64,000 nt of DNA, taken from contig NZ_LMDW01000015.1 of NCBI RefSeq assembly GCF_001425205.1, forward strand, positions 248,001-312,000, written 5' to 3'. Source of the stretch: Variovorax sp. Root411 (GTDB taxonomy: Bacteria > Pseudomonadota > Gammaproteobacteria > Burkholderiales > Burkholderiaceae_C). The notes under the pieces were generated by a model. It was not told the DNA's origin and made no database searches. It worked only from the letters and a program-made list of their open reading frames with translations. Made by a program: the position numbers and the translations under genes. Below, one piece after another: positions 27,301-34,767 of this stretch. Position 1 is the first letter of the stretch. Each line of letters begins with the position of its first letter.

Positions 27301-28755
27301 ACCGACGCGAACTACGTGTCGAACCACCAGAGCTATGTCGATGGGCCCCCAGTGGTTGCAGAAGCGCAAGTGGGCTCCGCCGGCACCGCCGCCGACTGGA
27401 AGACGGTGCTGGTGTCGGGCACCGGCGCAGGCGGGCGCGGCGTGTTCGCGCTCGACGTGACCGACCCGACTTCTTTCAGCGCAAGCAACGTGATGTGGGA
27501 GTTCACGCAGGACGACGACGTGGACATGGGCTTCGTGGTTGGCCAGCCGCAGATTCTCAAGATGCGCACCAGCGCACCGACGGCCACCACGGCGACCTAC
27601 AAGTGGTTTGCAGTGGTGGCGAGCGGCGTCAACAACTACACGAAGGTCAACTCGGCCAACAACTACAGCACCGGGAATCCCGCGTTGTTCCTGCTCGACC
27701 TGTCGAAGGCGCCCGAGGCTGCCTGGACCCTTGGCAGCAACTACTACAAGGTGGCGCTGCCCTTCAACGCCACGCTGGCCGTTACCAAACCCACCGGCGT
27801 GCTGAACTTCAAGGCGGCCATCGCGACCGGCGGCAACCGTGAAGTGGCGCAGATCTATGCGGGCGACCTGCACGGCAACATGTGGAAGCTCGACTTCCGC
27901 AGCCACGGCACCTCCGAGTGGAACATGGCGAACCTGTCGGCCTTCAAGAATGCCAGCAGCAGCAACGCGCCCTATCCGCTCTTCGTTGCCAAGGACAGCG
28001 CGGGCAACGTGCAGCCGATCAGCATGGCCCCCGCGCTGGTGGCTGCGACGAACAACGTCAACGCGATCCAGGTGGCGTTCGGCACCGGCAAATATCTGGA
28101 AACGGACGACCGGTCATCGACGGCACAGAACTCGTTCTACGTGGTGTACGACGACGGCACCACCGTTGCCGATGCCACGCCCATTGGCAGCGGGGCCATC
28201 AGCGGGCGCGCGCGCCTCAAGGCGGCCAGCATCGACTCTTCTTCGGGCGCAATCACCATGCCCAGCTTCACCTGGGGCCGAGCCACAAGCGACCTCACGA
28301 CGTCGTCGACCGTGAGTTCGGGTTGGTACATGGACTACGCCCTCAGCACCGAACGCCAGGTCAGCGGGGCATTGTTGACGGGCAGCACGCTGGTCTTCGG
28401 CAGCCTGATTCCCGGCACCTCGGGCGGCGCGGCCGCTTGCGGCGTGAGCGGCGGCAGCGGCAATTCGTACATCGTCGACGTGGACACCGGTAGTGGAACC
28501 CGGAGTGCATCGACCGTGGGCATCATGGGACAGCCATTGGTGATCGAAGTGGCCTCCTCGATCGAGAGCATCAGCGACAGCACGGGCCGGCGCAAGAAGA
28601 AGATCACCAGCCAGACCATTGCTCAAGGCTCCGGCGGTGTCGGCAACGCCGCGGGTGGACCGGGGAACACCGGGCAGACGAGCGTCATCATCACTGCCGG
28701 ACGACTGAGCTGGCGGCAGATCAACAACTACCTGGACCTGAAGCGCGGATCGTGA
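24361..28755 (+). CDS. pilY1: Type IV pilus tip adhesin/assembly factor PilY1
   Basis: A 1464-residue PilC/PilY1 protein. A hydrophobic N-terminal export segment (about residues 17-40) is followed by a variable adhesin half. The conserved C-terminal beta-propeller (about residues 880-1400) carries the signature VFVGANDGMLHAFNAGTGDE near residue 945, then YVDGPPVVAEA, WKTVLVSGTGAGGRGVFALD and AGDLHGNMWKLDF. PilY1 caps the pilus, promotes extension and takes part in adhesion and surface sensing. It is larger than P. aeruginosa PilY1 (about 1160 residues), with the extra length in the N-terminal half. The pilE start overlaps its stop. Confidence 0.95.
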   Translation: MKSSNSKSRPWFARPRTLAWLAFPVVAATLALSFAAISSTAPNIKAIALASDPLYATTSGDKPVLALALSVEYPTVGAQYTPGGDSDNTYSNLTEYIGYYDANACYSYNNAPTETPATGLSAADYKRFDRILTNTRTDRKCDDGFSGNFLNWASSSAIDMLRLALSGGDRYIDNTDLTILQRAVLPNGDPICMWNSTNFPAKQLTRNGGGAGSYWGAVPQSMVSAAGTNDIWVANTLNRIYFGTAKAGSCTDTSGYRLSTTSAGSAVGPVTDYTRKKPNDVSNTSCAAEGGTCAFTGVQEVWYGSDKSWKVAPVSNGVACTNAVFGDPISGTVKACYTRPYTGSWTPPGSTNGLNSDGFFYSRVKVCEKNAAGNLIDSRDYTFCTKYPSGNFKPTGTVQKYSDQLRLSAFGYLLDQTNSAATPAGRYGGVLRAPMKYVGAKTYDTNGIENTPTGGNAAAEWDATTGVFAANPDSSTLTGTNAGFGVSGVINYLNKFGRTGVAGRYKIYDPVSELYYESLRYLQGLQPSDIAVSNLTAAMYDGYPVFTTWNDPYGDGRTSSGNYSCLKSNIVVIGDINTHDGSRYPAADVAANIPNLATWTTAAQNFEKGVDTTYLDGQKVQQHTTGNPSTNTNPRGEAIIGYSYWAHTHDIRGTDWTAQTSMQRPGLRVKSFFFDVNEYGDQNNDATRRNRNQFFTSAKYGGFESDPANSGSKPFNTFGNPFKRQDGTVDANVWQDSVRTGEASTYYLQSSARSVLSAFDSIFSRASTSARSIAGSAVQSKSLQTSNSVYQGAFDTSDWSGDLLAQPITITSGSVSISPTATWSASSRLSQLSAPATSRNIVVGRPGNAVPKASTFLWGSLTTAQQTDLNKITPSATADALGSDRVSYLRGSNALEGSPFRRRNNKLLGDIINSGVVYSGAPANNINSSTYAAFRTANLSRTAAVFVGANDGMLHAFNAGTGDELFGYIPSWMTPKLAALTDANYVSNHQSYVDGPPVVAEAQVGSAGTAADWKTVLVSGTGAGGRGVFALDVTDPTSFSASNVMWEFTQDDDVDMGFVVGQPQILKMRTSAPTATTATYKWFAVVASGVNNYTKVNSANNYSTGNPALFLLDLSKAPEAAWTLGSNYYKVALPFNATLAVTKPTGVLNFKAAIATGGNREVAQIYAGDLHGNMWKLDFRSHGTSEWNMANLSAFKNASSSNAPYPLFVAKDSAGNVQPISMAPALVAATNNVNAIQVAFGTGKYLETDDRSSTAQNSFYVVYDDGTTVADATPIGSGAISGRARLKAASIDSSSGAITMPSFTWGRATSDLTTSSTVSSGWYMDYALSTERQVSGALLTGSTLVFGSLIPGTSGGAAACGVSGGSGNSYIVDVDTGSGTRSASTVGIMGQPLVIEVASSIESISDSTGRRKKKITSQTIAQGSGGVGNAAGGPGNTGQTSVIITAGRLSWRQINNYLDLKRGS

Positions 28756-29234
28756 ATATGACCAACATCAAGAGACGCGCGTCGGTGCGTGGCTTCACGC
28801 TGATCGAGTTGATGATCGTCGTGGCTGTCATCGGAATCCTGGCGGCCATTGCATATCCGGCATACACCGATTCAGTGCTGAAAGGAAGACGGACACAGGC
28901 ACGCACCGCGCTGCTGGAACTCATGCAGCAGCAGGAGCGATACATGACGCAGCGCAATACCTATTTGAAATTTGACAATATCTCGGGAACCACGACCCCT
29001 GCTACGGCGGCAGGTACCTTCAAGGTTTTTTCAGGAGATACCACTGCAAATACGGCGTACTGGCTTTCTGCAGATGTGTGTTCGAGCACCCAACCGATCA
29101 CCGAGTGCGTCAAGCTCACAGCAACGCCAACACGCACTGATGCCACCGTGGGACCACTCAGCCTGACCAGTACCGGCGTAAAGACATGCAGCCTTGCCTC
29201 GACGGATGCCAAGTTCAGGCTGTGCTGGCCATGA
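28752..29234 (+). CDS. pilE: Type IV pilus minor pilin PilE
   Basis: A 160-residue pilin-like protein (158 if ATG 28758 is used instead of GTG 28752, which overlaps the pilY1 stop as GTGA). The prepilin site is [26 protein letters not shown], with Glu at +5. The motif RRTQARTALLELMQQQERYMTQ after the helix is typical of PilE-type minor pilins. C-terminal cysteines can form the disulfide loop. GC content is visibly lower than in the flanking chromosome. It ends in an ATGA overlap with fimT. Confidence 0.9.
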   Translation: MNMTNIKRRASVRGFTLIELMIVVAVIGILAAIAYPAYTDSVLKGRRTQARTALLELMQQQERYMTQRNTYLKFDNISGTTTPATAAGTFKVFSGDTTANTAYWLSADVCSSTQPITECVKLTATPTRTDATVGPLSLTSTGVKTCSLASTDAKFRLCWP

Positions 29235-29806
29235 GGACACTTGGCCAACGCCGGACTGCCGGCTTCACGCTCATTGAATTGATGGTGACGATCGCCATTG
29301 CTGCAACATTGCTCGTTATTGGCATACCAAGCTTTGTTGCCTTTCAGCGAAATTCAGAGCTCACGTCGGCGACCAATTCTTTCGTTGCTGCGCTGGGGGC
29401 CGCACGGGGAGAGGCAATGAAGCGCGGCCGACAGGCAGTCGTGGTCCCCCGCACGGGCAACGACTGGGCGACGGGCTGGACTGTTTTTGTCGACACCGAC
29501 AACGACCAGCAGTTCGACGGATCGGACGTCCTTATCGTCCAGCAAGGCGCGTTGGCCAGCTACTTCTCGACAACGGGGCAAGGAACCGCACAGAACAGCC
29601 CAGCTTACATCATGTTCAACCCGTCGGGCTACACCCAGACCAGCGGGTCGGTTTTTCAGTCGGCCACATTGAAGATCGAACGCAACGACATTTCGGGCAC
29701 TGCGAAGACACAGCAAACACGGATCGTCGTGATTGCAAAAACGGGGCGAGCACGAGCTTGCCAGCCCGCGACAGATACGACTTGTACAACGTCCGCGACT
29801 GAGTAG
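29231..29806 (+). CDS. fimT: GspH/FimT family minor pseudopilin
   Basis: A 191-residue FimT/FimU-type protein with the processing site AG11-FTLIELMVTIAIAATLLVIG and Glu at +5. The GspH-like segment LTSATNSFVAALGAARGEAMKRG follows. The FimT signature TGRARACQPA lies near the C-terminus, and FimT-class proteins can bind DNA during natural transformation through basic residues there. It ends with tandem stops TAG and TGA. It is the last gene of the pilus operon, immediately before a decayed insertion sequence, so the C-terminus should be compared with intact homologues. Confidence 0.88.
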   Translation: MRTLGQRRTAGFTLIELMVTIAIAATLLVIGIPSFVAFQRNSELTSATNSFVAALGAARGEAMKRGRQAVVVPRTGNDWATGWTVFVDTDNDQQFDGSDVLIVQQGALASYFSTTGQGTAQNSPAYIMFNPSGYTQTSGSVFQSATLKIERNDISGTAKTQQTRIVVIAKTGRARACQPATDTTCTTSATE

Positions 29807-29809
29807 TGA

Positions 29810-29865
29810 CGAGATTGGCGGAATTTCGCGAACGAGAACTAAACCACGCCTTTCGCGAAATCTCG
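29810..29865. repeat. Inverted repeat downstream of fimT
   Basis: ATTTCGCGAA (29823-29832) is repeated inverted as TTCGCGAAAT (29852-29861). The arms extend to CGAGA at 29810 and TCTCG at 29861 with a bulge on the left side. It lies between the fimT stop and the IS remnant. It has no T-run, so it may be an RNA-stabilising hairpin or a former element end. Confidence 0.5.
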
Positions 29866-29893
29866 CACCAACGATGCATAGTCCGAAAAGGCG

Positions 29894-30968
29894 TTGGCTT
29901 GGCATACAAGAGCCCCGCTGCGCCCGATCCGCACGATGCCCATGAAGCTCTGCTCAAGATGGACGGCCTGTTCGCCGGCATGTATGAGGCCAACGTCAAG
30001 GGCGAGCGTCCCAGCATCGCGCCGGAGAAGCTGCTGCGCGCAATGCTCTTGCAGATCTTCTTCAGCGTTCGCTCGGAGCGCCAACTCATGGAGCAGACCC
30101 AATACAACCTCCTGTATCGCTGGTTCATTGGCCTGGCCATGGACGATGCGGTCTGGGTTCCCAGCGTCTTCACCAAGAACCGCGAGCGACTGATTGCGCA
30201 CGACGCCGTCATCGAACTGTTCAACCACATCGTGGAGACCGCGGATCGCAAGGGCTGGCTGTCGGGTGAGCACTTCAGTGTCGACGGCACCCTCATCCAG
30301 GCATGGGCTAGTCATCGCAGCTTCGTATGCAAGGATGGCGGCAGTGACGATGACAAGGGTGGAGATGGCACCACCACCGACACGAGTAGCCCAACCAGCT
30401 TCAAGGGCCAGAGCCGGAGCAATGACACCCACGCCTCGTGCACCGACGCCGATGCGCGGCTGTATCGCAAGGGCAAGACCGCCAGTGAATTGCGCTACAT
30501 GGGCCATACCCTCTCGGACAACCGCCATGGCCTGATTGCCAATGCCATGGTCACCACGCCGATGGCTATGCCGAGCGGGAAGCGGCCAAGGTCATGATCA
30601 ACGCGGCTTGCGAGGCGGCGCGCGATGACACGATCAGCATCACGCTGGGCGCGGACAAGGGCTATGACGCGCAGGAGTTCGTCGATGCATGCCGGGACAT
30701 GGGAGTGATCCCGCACGTGGCCCGGAACACGTCTGGGCGGCGCTCGGCAGTGCCCGATGTCATTGCTGCCAGCGAGGGCTACGCCCTGTCGCAGCAAAAG
30801 CGCAAGCTCATCGAGCAGGGCTTCGGCTGGGCCAAGACGGTGGGAGGAATTCGTCAGGTGATGGTGCGCGGCCTCACGCGCGTGGACCACTTGTTCGTGC
30901 TGACGATGACGGCCTACAACTTGACGCGCATGCGCTCCCTGGGACAAATCCGTCCGCAAGCGCTCTGA
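29894..30968 (+). pseudogene. Frameshifted DDE transposase
   Basis: Transposase of the IS5/IS1182-like DDE type broken into three frames. The N-terminal piece reads PLRPIRTM. Restoring one missing G after 29938 joins it to AHEALLKMDGLFAGMY. A second missing G after 30558 breaks the protein at NAMVTT, and restoring it gives NAMVTTADGYAEREAAKVMI. The catalytic residues are all still encoded: Asp in FSVDGTLIQAW, Asp in GADKGYDAQEF and Glu in KLIEQGFGWAK. The N-terminal 20-30 residues are missing or unrecognisable. Two independent single-base deletions plus the lost start indicate an inactive relic. Confidence 0.88.
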
Positions 30969-31106
30969 GGCACACCTCCCCAAAAGCGCTTCACCAATCA
31001 GCGAAAGTGGATCCGGAATTCGCCGCCCGACGCGCCTGTGAAAGCCCTCCTCGCCGCCGACGAGGAGGGCTCGCTTCGGCGGGGAGTATTTCATCAGCCT
31101 GCTCTA
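29894..31106 (+). mobile_element. Degenerate IS5/IS1182-like insertion sequence
   Basis: The segment between fimT and the glycosyltransferase-like gene carries a DDE transposase remnant and a GC-rich right flank. The right flank includes a perfect 11-bp stem AGCCCTCCTCG/CGAGGAGGGCT at 31043-31071. It runs to about GTATTTCATCAGCCTGCTCT near 31105, which resembles the right end of such elements. The left end, including the first 20-30 transposase residues, is not recognisable, and no terminal inverted repeat or target duplication could be identified. Boundaries are approximate. Confidence 0.7.
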
Positions 31107-31108
31107 GG

Positions 31109-33124
31109 TCAGTCTGCCAAATAGCGATGAGTCGGCAGTGAAGGACATACAAAATCCGTTGACTTGGCTTTCTCCAAAATTTCGTTCAGTTGCCCCAAGT
31201 AGGTGGGAAAGAGCACTCTATACCCAGTCATATAAAGAGCTCCATGGTCTGTGTATAAACCGGACGCCGTATTGAAATAGGAGCGAACATATTCATCATT
31301 ATGGTGAATTGTGACCACTCTTTTTGGAGCAAATACCTCAGGGCATTTGTCTTCGATCAAATCGAATATCCCATCATTCGCACGGCTCTTCTTTACTGCT
31401 TCATCCTTTTCAATCGATGATGTTTTTGCGAGCTTACAGAAAGCAAATACGTAGTCCTCATTGATGCTCGGCTCAGGCGACCAGCTATGGATTTTCCTAT
31501 TGAAAGGTAACCCCCCGTACTCGCAGGCGGTCGAAGCCGGCTCCCGCTCGGTCTTCAACCCATAAGGCGCCAATTTTTCATTCAGGATTTTCAGGCGCGC
31601 AACGGAAATTTGCGTCTTCTCTGAAGCATTAAATTGCCCTATAGCATAGAGAACGTACAAGTTGCTGTTGTACCTTTGAATCAAGGAATTTAAGCGCGCT
31701 GGCATTTCAGCGCCGTTGGCCACCGTGTGCATGCCGTTGATCGTTGCCATACCCGATTCAGGATGCAATGACGGAACGATGGCCGAGAACGATAACGTGT
31801 CTGTCGAAATTATCCCGGCGGGTTGATCCGTAACTGCGCGGGGCAATTGAAAGTTGAGCCACGATGATTCCCATGCGACCGGTGTCCATCGATAAGCTCC
31901 GTGAACGAGATGCATATACACCTGCAGAGAGAGCACTACTCCAAGTGTGATGCGCGCAAACCTCATACCGCCCAAGTGAACCGCAGCGAGCCCAAGCAGC
32001 GGTCCCACTAGAAGCCACAGCGAAAACGCATACCGCCCAATACGGGACGTCGTGCCCCAAAGCAGGAAAGACACTAGCGCGAAGGCGACTATGGTTAATG
32101 CAGGCGTCCAAATTGCGCCTTGGCGCGCCGACAAAGTGTTGTGTGCCGAAACTTGCGAACTGCCCTTGAGCAATCTGCGCGAGCGCCATAGGCCTAGGCA
32201 TGTACCGGCTACGGCAAGTAGCACAAGCGCTGACGGGCGGACGTCCGGAGACACAGCTTCACTGTAGATCCAACTTTGCACGCGCAGCATGTCGAATGGC
32301 AGGAAAAAGAGTCCCGACAAACCGCTCCCGAGAAAGCGAAAGTCGCGATTGTTGACAAAGGAAAATTCAGGAGCCCTGAATATTGCATTGAAAAATGGAA
32401 AGACCGGACTTCCAAATTCTTGCCAAAGGCGAACAGACCAAAATCCATGAACGATCAAAAAAGCTGTCGCTGCGGCCACCGCGTAAAAGCCAAATTGCCT
32501 TACGAGAGAAACAAACGAAACACGACGCTCAAAAACAGCACGGGCCACAAAGAGAACCGCAAATGCAATTGCAAAAATAGCATTTGTCAATTTTATTCCA
32601 GTTGCAATCCCTGAACAAAACCCAACGAGGACAGCCTGTCGTTCGATGCGAGAATCGCCATGCACTAAAACACGGAGGCCCAACAAGATGAAGATGGAAC
32701 CAAACGGATCATTAAACGACGAACCGTTCGCCTGCAAATATGGCGGGGCAACCATTGCCAGCAAGCATATTACGTAAATTAGCGCTCGACTGTCTTCGGC
32801 TTGTTTAGATAATAGCTTTTCTGCAATGCCTCCAACAATAACCACATTCAGAAAATGAAAGGCAGAAAGTATCAACCCAATGAGTAGCGCAGGCCAACCC
32901 CATTTAACCATCAAGTAAAATGGGACGTAGGCAATCGGATTCAAATAGGATTGAATGCTGCCCGCAAAGTAATCTTGATTCCAACGATTACCCAATAGCA
33001 AAGCGGGGCCATAGAAGTGATAATTTAGTAGATCCCAATTGTAATCTTTACCAGCAAGATAACAAAAAACCAGATTCAGTGCGCACAACGAAATCCAGTG
33101 CCCGATCGAAAGTCGATTGCGCAT
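31109..33124 (-). CDS. GT-C-type polytopic membrane protein, candidate pilin glycosyltransferase
   Basis: A 671-residue integral membrane protein with about 10-12 transmembrane helices in its first 440 residues and a soluble C-terminal domain of about 230 residues. The first periplasmic loop is acidic and aromatic (KDYNWDLLNYHFYG), as in GT-C glycosyltransferases that use polyprenyl-linked sugars. I do not recognise a named family. It lies on the same strand directly downstream of pilA, the place occupied by pilin-modifying genes (tfpO, tfpW) in Pseudomonas. Two hand-counted 60-base lines give 42% and 38% GC, against 68% in glnE, indicating recent acquisition. The start ATG 33124 has only a weak ribosome-binding site. 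Confidence 0.72.
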   Translation of the reverse strand: MRNRLSIGHWISLCALNLVFCYLAGKDYNWDLLNYHFYGPALLLGNRWNQDYFAGSIQSYLNPIAYVPFYLMVKWGWPALLIGLILSAFHFLNVVIVGGIAEKLLSKQAEDSRALIYVICLLAMVAPPYLQANGSSFNDPFGSIFILLGLRVLVHGDSRIERQAVLVGFCSGIATGIKLTNAIFAIAFAVLFVARAVFERRVSFVSLVRQFGFYAVAAATAFLIVHGFWSVRLWQEFGSPVFPFFNAIFRAPEFSFVNNRDFRFLGSGLSGLFFLPFDMLRVQSWIYSEAVSPDVRPSALVLLAVAGTCLGLWRSRRLLKGSSQVSAHNTLSARQGAIWTPALTIVAFALVSFLLWGTTSRIGRYAFSLWLLVGPLLGLAAVHLGGMRFARITLGVVLSLQVYMHLVHGAYRWTPVAWESSWLNFQLPRAVTDQPAGIISTDTLSFSAIVPSLHPESGMATINGMHTVANGAEMPARLNSLIQRYNSNLYVLYAIGQFNASEKTQISVARLKILNEKLAPYGLKTEREPASTACEYGGLPFNRKIHSWSPEPSINEDYVFAFCKLAKTSSIEKDEAVKKSRANDGIFDLIEDKCPEVFAPKRVVTIHHNDEYVRSYFNTASGLYTDHGALYMTGYRVLFPTYLGQLNEILEKAKSTDFVCPSLPTHRYLAD

Positions 33125-33146
33125 AGTTTTATTTAAAGGATAAATT

Positions 33147-33172
33147 AAAAAAGGCCCCAAGAGGGGCCTTTT
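33147..33172 (-). terminator. Terminator after pilA (bidirectional)
   Basis: Stem GGCCCC/GGGGCC with loop AAGA is flanked by AAAAAA and TTTT, so on the minus strand it ends in TTTTTT. It lies 52 bp after the pilA stop and 23 bp before the start of the downstream membrane-protein gene, which would therefore depend on readthrough or its own promoter. Confidence 0.9.
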
Positions 33173-33224
33173 ATCATTTTCGACGCAATTTCAAACTTGC
33201 TCCACGAAGCGGAGCTCAGCATTT

Positions 33225-33728
33225 TTAGAATTGGCCGCGGCAGGATCCAGGAAGATACTTCGCCGGAACATCGGTGCCGTCGCCAGTGTTTCCGCAACGC
33301 CAGCCGTAAATGGTCTTTTGAACGTCGGTATTGGCCAGCGCAGTTGTGGCGTTTGCCATGGGGCGCATAGTGACCTTTTTGCCAGAGGCATCCTTCAGAT
33401 CGGCGGCAGTGGCCGCAGTGATCGTAATCAAACCCGTATTGTCAGTCACGATCGATGCGACGTATTTGCTGGCAGCAGTAGATGCTTCGCAACCCCACTC
33501 GCCTGCTGCGGGGAGAGTGCTGCCCACCGTGCTCTGCACGGTTTCCGTAATACTCGTGCGGCAAGAAGATGCCGACAAGATCAGTTCCGAAAGTTTCGCA
33601 CGAATGGTGTAGTCCTGATAGGCAGGTAGAGCCACGGCGGCCAGAATACCGATGATCGCCACAACGATCATCAATTCGATAAGGGTGAAACCCTTTTGCA
33701 CGTTACGTGCGATGGAACGACGGTTCAT
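33225..33728 (-). CDS. pilA: Major type IV pilin PilA
   Basis: A 167-residue type IVa major pilin. The prepilin peptidase site is KG13[24 protein letters not shown], with Glu at +5. Four cysteines (56, 80, 145, 163) can make two disulfides. The second closes an 18-residue C-terminal D-loop, [19 protein letters not shown], a likely variable receptor-binding and antigenic loop. GGAG lies 8 bases before the ATG, and a sigma54-type promoter lies about 60 bp upstream. It is encoded apart from the minor pilins, as is usual, and is followed by a terminator and a candidate modifying enzyme. A hand-counted line gives 47% GC. Confidence 0.95.
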   Translation of the reverse strand: MNRRSIARNVQKGFTLIELMIVVAIIGILAAVALPAYQDYTIRAKLSELILSASSCRTSITETVQSTVGSTLPAAGEWGCEASTAASKYVASIVTDNTGLITITAATAADLKDASGKKVTMRPMANATTALANTDVQKTIYGWRCGNTGDGTDVPAKYLPGSCRGQF

Positions 33729-33789
33729 TCACTAACTCCAGGTTGGTTGGTTGTTACGCCCGGGAACCTGCCCGGAGCGAGGTATCTTC

Positions 33790-33805
33790 CGCAGCATCCA
33801 TGCCA
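33790..33805 (-). promoter_or_regulatory. Sigma54 (-24/-12) promoter of pilA
   Basis: Minus strand TGGCATG-GATG-CTGCG matches the sigma54 consensus TGGCACG-N4-TTGCA, with the invariant GG and GC exactly spaced. The transcript would start near 33779, giving a leader of about 50 bases. Sigma54 with PilS/PilR is the established control of pilA in many proteobacteria. No pilSR genes are in the window. Confidence 0.8.
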
Positions 33806-33861
33806 CCCGTTCGCGGGGCTCCCAGCTGACCGAACCCGTCACCTTCGCGCACTTCAGCGTT

Positions 33862-33916
33862 ACACCATGTGACACAACTTGCTTCAAGATGCTACACATG
33901 ATGACAATTTTGTCAT
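33862..33916 (-). promoter_or_regulatory. Candidate activator sites upstream of the pilA promoter
   Basis: A perfect inverted repeat ATGACAA-TT-TTGTCAT (33901-33916) lies about 120-140 bp upstream of the predicted pilA start. An imperfect one, TTACAC-CAT-GTGACA (33861-33872), lies about 85-95 bp upstream. TGTC/GACA half-sites resemble PilR binding elements, and the position suits a sigma54 enhancer. The second repeat contains a TGTGA half-site reminiscent of CRP/Vfr sites but lacks the symmetrical half. Confidence 0.5.
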
Positions 33917-33934
33917 GTCCGTGCGCCACCAAAG

Positions 33935-34738
33935 TCAGAAGGTCAGCACCCCACCCGCCTTCAACCACCGTATATCCCGCTGCGCCAACCCCGCCACCTG
34001 CTCGACCGCCAGCGTCTCGATCTGGCTCATGATCTCGTCCGTTTCGGCAGGCTTGGTATGCGTGATGTAAATGGGGTACTGCTTCCCCGGCTCGATATGC
34101 GCCAGCTCATCGGCCAGCACCGCAGGCGACAGATGCAGGCTGCGCTCGGCCAGCGCCTGTTCCCGGCTGCTGAAGGCCGTTTCAATCACCAGCATCGCCA
34201 CGTCGATAGCGTTCACGCGCTCCCAGAACGGCGCGTTGCGCTCGGTGTCGCCGCTGAAAACCCAGTGGGCGCCGCCGTCGGCCCGCCGCACGGCGAAGCC
34301 GCAGGCCGGCACCGTATGGACCGCGGGCAGCACCTCGACGAGCTTGGGCTCGCGGCTCCCCAGCTGCAGCTTCTGCCCCACCGCGATGTCGTGAAAGCTC
34401 ACGAAGGGCGCCTCGGCGCTGGGAATGCTCTCGAAATTCGGCCAGATGACGTTGTTGAACACATGTGTGCGCAGCGCGTCGATGGTGGCGCGCAACGCAT
34501 GCACGCGCAGGGGTCGGGCGCGGCGGCCGCCGACGGCGTCGAGCATCAGAGGCAGGGCGGCGATGTGATCGAGGTGGCTGTGGGTGAGCACGACGTCGTC
34601 GATGCGGGCCATCTCTTCGAGCGTGAGGTCGCCGACGCCGGTGCCCGCATCGACGAGCAGGTCCGTGTCGACCAGAAACGAGGTGGTGCGGCAGTCTTTG
34701 GCGATGGCGCCCGAGCAACCCAGCACACGAACCTGCAT
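33935..34738 (-). CDS. Class II 3',5'-cyclic-nucleotide phosphodiesterase (MBL fold)
   Basis: A 267-residue metallo-beta-lactamase-fold protein with the class II cNMP phosphodiesterase signature THSHLDHIAALPLMLD (His53, His55, Asp57, His58). Further metal ligands are likely in AVHTVPACGF, FSGDTERN and YITHTKPAE. It would hydrolyse cAMP to AMP. It directly follows an adenylate cyclase gene on the same strand, so synthesis and breakdown are encoded together. The ATG at 34738 has GAGGGG upstream. An alternative ATG at 34771 overlaps the cyclase stop as ATGA and would add 11 residues. Confidence 0.88.
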   Translation of the reverse strand: MQVRVLGCSGAIAKDCRTTSFLVDTDLLVDAGTGVGDLTLEEMARIDDVVLTHSHLDHIAALPLMLDAVGGRRARPLRVHALRATIDALRTHVFNNVIWPNFESIPSAEAPFVSFHDIAVGQKLQLGSREPKLVEVLPAVHTVPACGFAVRRADGGAHWVFSGDTERNAPFWERVNAIDVAMLVIETAFSSREQALAERSLHLSPAVLADELAHIEPGKQYPIYITHTKPAETDEIMSQIETLAVEQVAGLAQRDIRWLKAGGVLTF

Positions 34739-34767
34739 TGTGAGAGACCCCTCGTATGTGTCTGCCG

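Noticed and set aside
31043-31071. Perfect 11-bp stem as a terminator of the transposase
   Set aside because: There is no T-run on either strand, and it falls inside the right flank of the IS remnant, where such structure may belong to the element end.
33868-33874. TGTCACA on the minus strand upstream of pilA as a possible ECF41 promoter
   Set aside because: The expected CGTC at 16-base spacing is absent (TGCG is found), so it is not an ECF41 site.
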